Part shown: piece after piece, positions 23,535 through 31,440 of the stretch | Layout: each line of letters begins with the position of its first letter | Numbering within the stretch: position 1 is the first letter of the stretch | Assembly (NCBI GenBank): GCA_964471475.1 | Contig: CAYYFQ010000009.1 | Span: forward strand, 1-64,000 | Origin: JAJNBD01 sp964471475 | GTDB lineage: Bacteria; Pseudomonadota; Gammaproteobacteria; CAISUE01 | Reading direction: 5' to 3' | DNA: 64,000 nt | Notes under the pieces: model-generated | Told to the model about the DNA's origin: nothing | Database searches by the model: none | Seen by the model: only the letters and a program-made list of their open reading frames with translations | Position numbers and translations under genes: made by a program

Positions 23535-26273
23535 ATGAAAAGCACCGTCCTGAGGCAAAAATTTTTGGATTTTTTTGCTAAACGCGGCCATCCTATCGTG
23601 CCTTCCGCAAGCTTAATTCCTACGAATGACCCCAGCTTATTATTTACCAATGCTGGCATGGTACCCTTTAAAAATTTATTTTTAGGTTTGGAAAAGCAAA
23701 ATGACAATAGCCCTCTTTTGAAACTTGCTTCTGCGAAAAAAGTTGAAGGAGGCTCGGAGCGCGGAACCGGAGTGTACATGCGAGTACATGAGGAGTCGAG
23801 CACCAAACCGACGCACAAATTTTCCACAGGAGTAGAGTTTCAAAAGAGCTCTAATAAAGCGGTTTCGGCTCAATTATGCTTGCGTGCAGGTGGAAAGCAC
23901 AATGACTTAGAAAATGTAGGTTATACTGCGCGTCATCATACACTGTTTGAAATGTTAGGTAATTTTAGCTTCGGTGATTATTTCAAGCGTGAAGCTATTC
24001 ATTTTGCTTGGGATTTTTTAACCGAAGAGTTAAAGCTTCCTCAAGAAAAATTGTGGATCACGGTTTTTGACAAAGATATTGAATCCGAAAAAATTTGGCT
24101 GGAAGAAATAGGTATTGATCCTACACGTTTTTCACGAATTGGCGCTAAAGATAATTTTTGGTCAATGGGAGACACCGGTCCTTGCGGTCCATGCTCAGAA
24201 ATTTTTTATGATCATGGCGAAGAGATTGTAGGTGGTCCTCCTGGTAGTAAGGAAGAAGATGGTGATCGCTATATTGAAATTTGGAATTTAGTGTTTATGC
24301 AATACAACCGATTGGCAGATGGCACTTTGGAGCCTTTACCCAAGCCTTCGGTGGATACGGGAATGGGATTAGAGCGTTTATCTGCGGTCATGCAAAAAGT
24401 GCATAATAATTATGAAACTGATTTATTTATGCCCATTATTCAGGTTGCTGCCAATATTGCGAATATTCAAAATCTTCACCATCAATCTTTGCGTGTGATC
24501 GCAGATCACTTACGCGCCACGGCTTTCTTAATTGCTGATGGCATCCGTCCTTTAAATGAGGGGCGTGGGTATGTTTTAAGACGTATTATGCGTCGTGCCA
24601 TGCGGCACGGTTATAAGTTAAATATGCCAGAAAATTTTTTTGTACAATTATTACCCGCTTTAATTGACGTGATGGGAAAAGCTTATCCACAACTCGTTAC
24701 GCGTCACACCGAGATTGCTCATGTGATGAAAGTTGAAGAAGAGCAATTTATGCGCACCTTATCACAAGGTATGAAATTATTAGAACAGGCGTTTTTAGAA
24801 AAATCAGCGGTGTCCAAAAAACAATTGGCGGGCGAAACCGTATTTAAACTTTACGACACTTATGGGTTTCCGGTAGATTTAACAGCCGATATTGCGCGCG
24901 AAAAAAATTATACTTTAGATATGGAGGGTTTTGAGAAAGCCATGGACAGGCAGCGCGAGCTGTCAAAATCTGCAAGCAAATTTGATGCGTATGCTGGCAC
25001 TTTAAATTTAGCAGAACCCACGATTTTCAAAGGTTATACCGCTTTAAATTCTCCCGCTAAGATTATTGGTATTTGGCAAGAAGGTGAAGCCTTGGTTAAG
25101 TTAAAAAAAGGCGATGCGGGTGTGATTGTTTTAAATGAAACTACTTTTTATGCGGAATCCGGAGGTCAAATCGGCGATCAAGGATTCTTGAAGTCAGGCG
25201 GTGGAGTTTTTCGTGTAGAAAATACCCAAAAAGCAGGACAAGGTGTTGCACATATCGGTGTGATGGACTCAGGCGAATTCTCCGTGGGCGACATAGTCAA
25301 TGCCGAAGTGAACGCAAGTTTACGGCAACAAACCGCACTCAATCACTCGGCTACTCACTTATTACACAGCGCTTTACAACAAATTTTAGGCTCTCATGTT
25401 GAACAAAAAGGCTCCTTAGTGGCGTCTGATCGCTTGCGTTTTGATTTTACTCATAGCGAGCCTATGACTAGCAAACAATTGCATCAAGTAGAACAACTGG
25501 TGAACCAACAAATTCGTCAAAATCATCCCATACATACCGAATTGATGTCTCCCAAAGAAGCAGTAGCTCAAGGAGCCAAGGCTTTATTTGGCGAAAAATA
25601 TGGTGATGAAGTGCGCGTCCTCAGTATGGGAGAATTTTCTAAAGAATTATGTGGGGGCACCCACGTAACAAATACGGGAGACATTGGGCTATTTAAAATT
25701 ATTGAAGAAGCGAGTGTGGCGGCGGGTGTTCGTCGTATTGAAGCAGTAACGGGGGATGCTGCTTTAAATTTTGTACAACATCATGAAAATATTTTGCGTG
25801 ATAGTGCCCAATTAATTAAAGCGAATCGAGAAAATTTTATCGAAAAATTACAACAAAATTTGCAAATGCAAAAAAATTTAGAAAAACAATTGGAACAACT
25901 TCAAGAAAAATTTGCGGTTCAAGAAGCACAAGCGTTATGGGGCACGCATCAAACCAGCGGTGAAAAATTTTTAATTCAAGGCATACCACATAAAGATGCT
26001 AAGCAATTACGCCTTATTGCAGAAGCCTTAAAAAATCATTTTACAGATGGAGGGTTTTTATTGGCCAGTCATCTTGATGGGCGAGTTAGTTTAGTCGCGG
26101 TGGTGGCGTCCTCATTGAGCAAAACTCTCAAAGCAGGCGAGTGGGTGAATGCGGTGGCGCAAGCAGTAGGCGGTAAAGGAGGGGGGCGCCCAGACTTTGC
26201 TCAAGCCGGAGGGCCAGAGGTGGCAAATTTTGAGAATGCTTTGAAAATTGCAAAGGATTATGTGAACCAATGA
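23535..26273 (+). CDS. alaS: Alanyl-tRNA synthetase carrying an in-frame palindromic element
   Basis: AlaRS charges tRNA-Ala and edits mischarged Ser and Gly. ATG 23535 gives MKSTVLRQKFLDFF, the family N-terminus; a TTG 12 bases upstream is less likely. Motif 2 CLRAGGKHNDLENVGYTARHH, the editing site NHSATHLLH, ELCGGTHV and the C-terminal GGKGGGRPDFAQAGG are all intact. The product has 912 residues against 876 in E. coli. Most of the excess is a segment of about 46 residues (about 60-105, with KVEGGSERGTGVYMR) between the FLGLEKQN loop and motif 2, encoded exactly by a palindromic repeat also present at 52568 and 58734. Its stop overlaps rnhB. Confidence 0.97.
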   Translation: MKSTVLRQKFLDFFAKRGHPIVPSASLIPTNDPSLLFTNAGMVPFKNLFLGLEKQNDNSPLLKLASAKKVEGGSERGTGVYMRVHEESSTKPTHKFSTGVEFQKSSNKAVSAQLCLRAGGKHNDLENVGYTARHHTLFEMLGNFSFGDYFKREAIHFAWDFLTEELKLPQEKLWITVFDKDIESEKIWLEEIGIDPTRFSRIGAKDNFWSMGDTGPCGPCSEIFYDHGEEIVGGPPGSKEEDGDRYIEIWNLVFMQYNRLADGTLEPLPKPSVDTGMGLERLSAVMQKVHNNYETDLFMPIIQVAANIANIQNLHHQSLRVIADHLRATAFLIADGIRPLNEGRGYVLRRIMRRAMRHGYKLNMPENFFVQLLPALIDVMGKAYPQLVTRHTEIAHVMKVEEEQFMRTLSQGMKLLEQAFLEKSAVSKKQLAGETVFKLYDTYGFPVDLTADIAREKNYTLDMEGFEKAMDRQRELSKSASKFDAYAGTLNLAEPTIFKGYTALNSPAKIIGIWQEGEALVKLKKGDAGVIVLNETTFYAESGGQIGDQGFLKSGGGVFRVENTQKAGQGVAHIGVMDSGEFSVGDIVNAEVNASLRQQTALNHSATHLLHSALQQILGSHVEQKGSLVASDRLRFDFTHSEPMTSKQLHQVEQLVNQQIRQNHPIHTELMSPKEAVAQGAKALFGEKYGDEVRVLSMGEFSKELCGGTHVTNTGDIGLFKIIEEASVAAGVRRIEAVTGDAALNFVQHHENILRDSAQLIKANRENFIEKLQQNLQMQKNLEKQLEQLQEKFAVQEAQALWGTHQTSGEKFLIQGIPHKDAKQLRLIAEALKNHFTDGGFLLASHLDGRVSLVAVVASSLSKTLKAGEWVNAVAQAVGGKGGGRPDFAQAGGPEVANFENALKIAKDYVNQ
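23713..23848 (-). repeat. Palindromic element family A, copy 1, inside alaS
   Basis: The ends are CTCTTTTGAAAC (23713-23724) and GTTTCAAAAGAG (23837-23848), perfect inverted repeats. The interior matches the copies at 52568 and 58734 in reverse complement at most positions. Length 136 plus flank leaves alaS in frame. Strand is given relative to the other two copies. Confidence 0.92.
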
Positions 26274-26839
26274 CTTTGCTTATCGCTGGCACTGATGAAG
26301 CGGGGCGTGGTCCCTTAGTAGGGTCGGTAGTAGCAGGAGCCGTTATTTTAAATGCAGAGTGCCCGATTGAAGGTTTAAAAGATTCTAAACAATTAACTGC
26401 TAAAAAACGTGAAAAACTATTTGAAACGATTCAAGAGAAAGCTTTAGCGTGGGCTTGGGCTGAAGCAACGGCGGAAGAAATTGACACGATAAATATTTTG
26501 CAAGCCAGTTTATTGGCGATGAAGCGTGCAGTGGAATTATTGCCTATCATGCCGCATGAAGTGCTAGCGGATGGCAATTTTTGTCCTCCCGTATCAATGC
26601 CTGTGCGGGCGCTTATCAAAGGTGATAAGCTGGAGCCTGCTATTTCAGCAGCCTCCATCGTGGCAAAAGTGATGCGTGATCGGCAAATGCAAGCTTTAGA
26701 TGAACGATATCCTCATTATGGTTTTTCTAAACACAAAGGTTATCCTACCGCAGCGCATATTGAAGCGCTTATAAAATTTGGGCCTATACCGGAACATCGT
26801 CGCAGCTTTAGACCAGTGCAACTAACTGTGCAAAAGTGA
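26270..26839 (+). CDS. rnhB: Ribonuclease HII
   Basis: RNase HII cuts RNA in RNA/DNA hybrids and removes misincorporated ribonucleotides. The 189-residue product has the family N-terminus AGTDEAGRGPLVGSVVAGAVIL (in parts) with the catalytic Asp-Glu pair, KDSKQLTAKKREKL-like DSKQLTAKKREKL, and ISAASIVAKVMRDR. The C-terminus ends in HRRSFRPVQ. ATG 26270 overlaps the alaS stop by four bases, so it is coupled to alaS. The lpxB-rnhB context of other gammaproteobacteria is lost. Confidence 0.96.
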   Translation: MTLLIAGTDEAGRGPLVGSVVAGAVILNAECPIEGLKDSKQLTAKKREKLFETIQEKALAWAWAEATAEEIDTINILQASLLAMKRAVELLPIMPHEVLADGNFCPPVSMPVRALIKGDKLEPAISAASIVAKVMRDRQMQALDERYPHYGFSKHKGYPTAAHIEALIKFGPIPEHRRSFRPVQLTVQK

Positions 26840-26857
26840 AGATAGAGTAAAAATATT

Positions 26858-28885
26858 ATGACTAGAAAAATACTGTTAACTACTGCACTTATTTACGCGA
26901 ATGGCGATCTTCATCTTGGGCACTTGATTGAGCAAATACAAGGAGATATTTGGGCACGTTTTCAGCGTCTTAGGGGTAATACTTGTTATTATATTTGTGG
27001 GAGTGATGTGCACGGCACTCCGATTATGCTGATGGCACAGAAGCTTGGGAAAACGCCTGAAGCAATGGTGGCAGAATTTCAACAACGACAGCTTAGGGAT
27101 GCTCAAGCTTTTGGTGTGGTATTTGATGCTTATGGTTCTACACATGATGAAGAAAATCAAAGCTTAGTGAATGCTATCTATCAAAAGCTTCAAAGTAATC
27201 ATCTTATTTATGCAAAAAAAATAAAGCAAGCTTTTGATGCGCAAAAGCAAATTTTTCTTCCAGATCGTTTCGTGAAAGGTGGTTGTCCACAATGTGGCGC
27301 GCCTGATCAATATGGTGATAACTGTGAAAATTGTGGGGCTACGTATTTGCCGCTTGAGTTAAAAAATCCAAAGTCAGTTTTAAGCGATACTGCGCCTATT
27401 GAAAAAGATTCTGAGCATTATTTTTTTGATTTACCAAAATTCGAAAACTTTTTAAAAACGTGGGTAAGTAATAAAAATCATGTTTCGGAAGCCGTGGCCA
27501 ATAAAATGCAGGAATGGTTTACAGCCGGTTTGCAAGCATGGGATATTTCTCGTGATGCACCTTATTTTGGTTTTAAAATTCCTCACACTCAAGATAAGTA
27601 TTTTTATGTGTGGGTAGATGCACCTCTGGGATACTTCTCTATTTTTAAGAAATTTTGCGAAACAAACCAACTTTCTTTTGAAGAATTTACTCAAAAAAAT
27701 ACCTCCACGGAAATGCATCATTTGGTCGGGAAAGATATTACCTATTTTCATACTTTGTTTTGGCCAGCCATGTTGGAAGGGGCGGCTTTACGTTCACCTA
27801 GCGCTGTCCATGTGCATGGGTATTTGAGTATTAATGGACAGAAAATGTCAAAATCCCGAGGGACTTTTATTACGGCGCGTCAATTTTTAGCTTATTTGCC
27901 TCCTGAAGCATTGCGATTTTATTTTGCGGCTAAATCTACCTCGGGAATGGAGGATATTGACTTAAATCTTGCTGAGTTTCGTCAAAAAGTCAATGCGGAT
28001 ATTGTCGGCAAGGTGGTTAATTTGGCGAGTCGAGCGGCGAGTTTTATCAATAAAAATTTTAACAATCAATTAGCAGACGCTTTGGTTGATCCAAAATTAT
28101 TTACCCATTTTATGGAAATGCAGCCAGAAATTGCGAAATCTTATGAATCGCGCGATTTTTCCAAAGCGGTGCGCTTAATTATGGCGCTTGCGGATTTAGC
28201 GAACCAATTTTTTGATCAAGCTAAGCCATGGGTGCAAATCAAACAACCAGAAACTGTGATCCATGCGCATCGTTCCTGTACACAAGCCATCAATCATTTT
28301 ATGCAATTGATGGTGTATTTAAAGCCTATTATGCCAGAATTAGTGAAGAAAGCAGAAGAGTTTTTAAAGATAGCACCTTTGCAATGGGAAAGTGTGAATA
28401 AAGCTTTATTACATCACGCCGTGAACTTATATCAACCTTTATTTCAACGTATTGAGGAATCTCAAATTATGAACTTAGAGCAAGCGATGCAAACCGAAAA
28501 TCAAAAGTCTACTGAAGAAAAAAATGCTGAGCACGTGCAAGAGAAGCTCGCTAAAAATTATTGCAGTATTGAAGATTTTGGTAAAGTGGAGCTACGTGTT
28601 GCGCGAATTCTTAGCGCAGAAGAAATTCCGGAGGCGGATAAATTGTTAAAACTACAATGTGATCTCGGTGAGGAAAAACCCCGCCAAATTTTTGCGGGCA
28701 TTAAAAAGAGCTTTGCACCTGAAGATTTAATTGGAAAGCTCGTCATCGTAGTGGCCAATCTTGCTCCTCGTAAAATGCGCTTTGGCCTGTCGGAAGGCAT
28801 GGTTATCGTTGCATCTGGTACTGATACCGGATTATTTTTAGTAGAGCCTCAAAATGGCGCAGAACCTGGAATGATAGTGAAGTAA
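26858..28885 (+). CDS. metG: Methionyl-tRNA synthetase
   Basis: MetRS charges initiator and elongator tRNA-Met. The 675-residue product has the HIGH-type motif HLGH in ALIYANGDLHLGHLIE, the zinc knuckle CPQCGAP...CENCGATY at about 147-168, and the KMSKS loop in GQKMSKSRGTF. A C-terminal tRNA-binding OB domain runs from about 570 (DFGKVELRVARILSAEEIP). This is the long, dimeric E. coli form. ATG 26858 is 18 bases after rnhB, so alaS-rnhB-metG probably form one unit. A convergent gene follows. Confidence 0.97.
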   Translation: MTRKILLTTALIYANGDLHLGHLIEQIQGDIWARFQRLRGNTCYYICGSDVHGTPIMLMAQKLGKTPEAMVAEFQQRQLRDAQAFGVVFDAYGSTHDEENQSLVNAIYQKLQSNHLIYAKKIKQAFDAQKQIFLPDRFVKGGCPQCGAPDQYGDNCENCGATYLPLELKNPKSVLSDTAPIEKDSEHYFFDLPKFENFLKTWVSNKNHVSEAVANKMQEWFTAGLQAWDISRDAPYFGFKIPHTQDKYFYVWVDAPLGYFSIFKKFCETNQLSFEEFTQKNTSTEMHHLVGKDITYFHTLFWPAMLEGAALRSPSAVHVHGYLSINGQKMSKSRGTFITARQFLAYLPPEALRFYFAAKSTSGMEDIDLNLAEFRQKVNADIVGKVVNLASRAASFINKNFNNQLADALVDPKLFTHFMEMQPEIAKSYESRDFSKAVRLIMALADLANQFFDQAKPWVQIKQPETVIHAHRSCTQAINHFMQLMVYLKPIMPELVKKAEEFLKIAPLQWESVNKALLHHAVNLYQPLFQRIEESQIMNLEQAMQTENQKSTEEKNAEHVQEKLAKNYCSIEDFGKVELRVARILSAEEIPEADKLLKLQCDLGEEKPRQIFAGIKKSFAPEDLIGKLVIVVANLAPRKMRFGLSEGMVIVASGTDTGLFLVEPQNGAEPGMIVK

Positions 28886-28962
28886 GAACTTAAATTTCCT
28901 AAAAAGAAGATAGACAAATGCTCATTAATATTGATGTTTATGCAGCTTCGTAGAGACAACCT

Positions 28963-31284
28963 CTATGAGCTTAGTGAGATCTTACATGAATTGCACTCCA
29001 AAAGTGCTTTAGTCTGAATGGTGAGCTTATGTCCCTCTCCTAAAATTTCTTGGCTTATCTTTAAACTTTCTATTAATAAAGGAAGTGTATCAGCCCATCG
29101 GCCTATCAGAGAGTAGCACCAACTTAAATTGTAAAGTAACTTTGCGTTTAATAAGTCAGGAAAAAAGTGTTCTGCTTTTAGTGTTTGTAGCCTCTTTAAA
29201 GCCTGTTCCAGCTTAGAAGCTGCCTCAAAGTAAGAGTGGTCATCCTCTTGGTCTTCTTCGTCTTCTTCTTCATGTTTTTCGCCCGCTTGGTACGCGGCTT
29301 TAGCCTCGGCTACGAGAGGGAGAATGCTTTCTAGAAGAAAGCAGCAGTTGGCATACCTTTGACTATATCTTGGATTTTCTGGTGACAACGCAACCGCTGC
29401 TGCCAGGGAGGCGTGTGCTTTTTGATATCGTGTTGACTTGAAATACGCTACTCCTAAGTGAAAATTAAGCTGAGCTTGCAACTCGCAGTCAGAAGCAAAA
29501 GATTTACATGCTAAATTAAGTGCAGTGGTATAGGCCGAAATAGCTTCTGCAAAATTATGCTCAGCCAAAGCGTTTGTTCCTTGGCGTGAATATTCATCTA
29601 TTTCTTTTATTTCTTTACGTAGATCAACAAAAACACTTGAGCTTGATCCTTGAGCGGGAGCAGGAAGCCGAGCCTGTTTTTTTAAGCGGGTTACGATCTT
29701 AGCATAATCAGCGTTTGCGTTAACCACATTCGGGTGGCTTTCTCCACGAGTTTGCGAGAGAATGGGTAAGGCCTGTTCGTAATAAGCTTTTGCTTCTTCA
29801 TACTTTTTGTCATGATGCGCTAGTAGCCATCCCAGATGGATTTTAGTGAGCGCAATTTGATCCTGACAGTTATCTTCATCCGGAGGCAAATGTTTATAAA
29901 TCGCTAAGGCATCGTTAAAATATATTTGTGCTTGTGGAAAATTCGCCTGATGAAGGCACACCTTTCCTAAGAAAAATAAAGTCTTAGCATGTTGAGGCCC
30001 CTTATTAGCATATTTTTGGTAATATTCCAGCGCTTTTATAAGTAACGCCTCAGGCTCTTCAAAATTGCTTTCACTATTCTCAAGTAAGAGAGCTGCTAGC
30101 TTTTTTCTCATATTAGCAACGTGGGGATGATCTTTTCCTAGAAGAGCTATAGCGTCGTTCAGTACCTCATCATACATTTTTTTGGCTTCTTCGAATTGTT
30201 TTTTTGCAATCCCTGATGCTGCCACATCAAAACCAATATCGATTTTTATCGATTGCGGGTTAATTGCGTTTTGTGTTTCTACCAGCGTTAAAGCTTGCGC
30301 CAAGAGGATTTGTGCATCCCAAATGTTTTCCCCATTTTTTATTTGAATTCTGCCGAATAGGATGTTTGCTTTGGAAATTAAGTATCGAGCACGATTTGTT
30401 TGAATACCTCCATATACACGAAAAATATTATTCAGAATCTTTATAGCCTTATCGCTTTCTCCGAGTTCGTGGAGCATTCTAGCTAGTATGAGCTTTACTT
30501 CATCAATGTCGATTTGAGAGACTTTATTTGCAATTAATTGAGGCAATACGACATTTTCAATAAATTTTTTTGCATCGGTATATCTTTCTAACCACCCTAA
30601 AAGCTCTATAAATTGGCACTGAGCAGCTCTAGTTTCATCATGATTTGGGCCATATTTCTCCCTTGAATAAACGAGAGAAACTTGAAAAAAAGGAAGGGCT
30701 TCTTGGTAATGATGCAGTCGATATAAGGTATCAGCTAGGAGCATTTTTAGTTTTTTTACTGTGTGATCCTGCTCACCACGCTCCTGTTCCAAAACATTAA
30801 GAATATCTCTTAGCCGCGGTTCTGCCTCTTCATAATGTCCAAGGAGGCACAACACTTCAGCTCGCAGGAAGTGTAATTGTTTTATTGATTCATCTTGTTG
30901 AGCAGTGGGACCACTGAATGGTGCTAGAGTTTCTGTTAGTAAAGTACGTGCCTCCTCTAATCTCTTGAGTTCCATTAAGACAATTACCCATCTCGCTGTA
31001 TATACACATATAGTGAAAGAATCGGAATTCTCTGCGGCTTTTATGATTGGAATGTTAGTTGCTAGATGGCGCAGTGCTTCAGGATAATAGTGTGGGTCTG
31101 AATAGCTTAATAGAACTCCTAATATGGCTGTGATATGACATTCTAGGTGCGGAGATGTTTTTTTGCGTAGTTTTGCTTGAACGGTAGAAATAGCTGTTGT
31201 TAACTGTGCTGAATCATCGGTGTTCACCACCAAAGGTATCCCCTCTGTGGGTGAGAGGGGCAAGAAAAATGTTAATTTTGACAT
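28963..31284 (-). CDS. Large TPR protein, kinesin-light-chain type repeats
   Basis: Function unknown. The 773-residue product is almost wholly helical tetratricopeptide repeats. Several end in the kinesin-light-chain-like pattern G-x-x-H-P/D-x-[VT], for example YGPNHDETRAAQ, LGKDHPHVANMR, RGESHPNVVNANADYAKI and LGEGHKLTIQTKALLE. A short acidic run EKHEEEDEEDQEDDHSYFE lies near residue 680, and there is no signal peptide or membrane segment. Such repeats mediate protein binding. In Legionella and Coxiella, large TPR proteins are often host-directed, so an effector or host-interaction role is possible but unproven. It lies downstream of rnr on the same strand with a 156-base gap. Confidence 0.75.
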   Translation of the reverse strand: MSKLTFFLPLSPTEGIPLVVNTDDSAQLTTAISTVQAKLRKKTSPHLECHITAILGVLLSYSDPHYYPEALRHLATNIPIIKAAENSDSFTICVYTARWVIVLMELKRLEEARTLLTETLAPFSGPTAQQDESIKQLHFLRAEVLCLLGHYEEAEPRLRDILNVLEQERGEQDHTVKKLKMLLADTLYRLHHYQEALPFFQVSLVYSREKYGPNHDETRAAQCQFIELLGWLERYTDAKKFIENVVLPQLIANKVSQIDIDEVKLILARMLHELGESDKAIKILNNIFRVYGGIQTNRARYLISKANILFGRIQIKNGENIWDAQILLAQALTLVETQNAINPQSIKIDIGFDVAASGIAKKQFEEAKKMYDEVLNDAIALLGKDHPHVANMRKKLAALLLENSESNFEEPEALLIKALEYYQKYANKGPQHAKTLFFLGKVCLHQANFPQAQIYFNDALAIYKHLPPDEDNCQDQIALTKIHLGWLLAHHDKKYEEAKAYYEQALPILSQTRGESHPNVVNANADYAKIVTRLKKQARLPAPAQGSSSSVFVDLRKEIKEIDEYSRQGTNALAEHNFAEAISAYTTALNLACKSFASDCELQAQLNFHLGVAYFKSTRYQKAHASLAAAVALSPENPRYSQRYANCCFLLESILPLVAEAKAAYQAGEKHEEEDEEDQEDDHSYFEAASKLEQALKRLQTLKAEHFFPDLLNAKLLYNLSWCYSLIGRWADTLPLLIESLKISQEILGEGHKLTIQTKALLECNSCKISLSS

Positions 31285-31385
31285 ATTGTTATTTTATTAT
31301 TTTTTAAAGATATTGGGTATTTTAACAGAGAATATTTAATGACGCTAACATCAATGCTTGCTGGCCACGGTCTACGCATGAAAAA

Positions 31386-31433
31386 TAGACCTCTTTTAAA
31401 ACGTGACCAGTTAGTTTGAAACTCTACTCCTGA
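31386..31433 (+). repeat. Fragment of palindromic element family A
   Basis: GACCTCTTTTAAAAC is followed shortly by GTTTGAAACTCTACTCCTG. Both resemble the left end of the family A elements (CTCTTTTGAAAC...CTACTCCTG). It appears to be a scrambled or partial copy between the TPR gene and rnr. Confidence 0.4.
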
Positions 31434-31440
31434 ACTAAGA

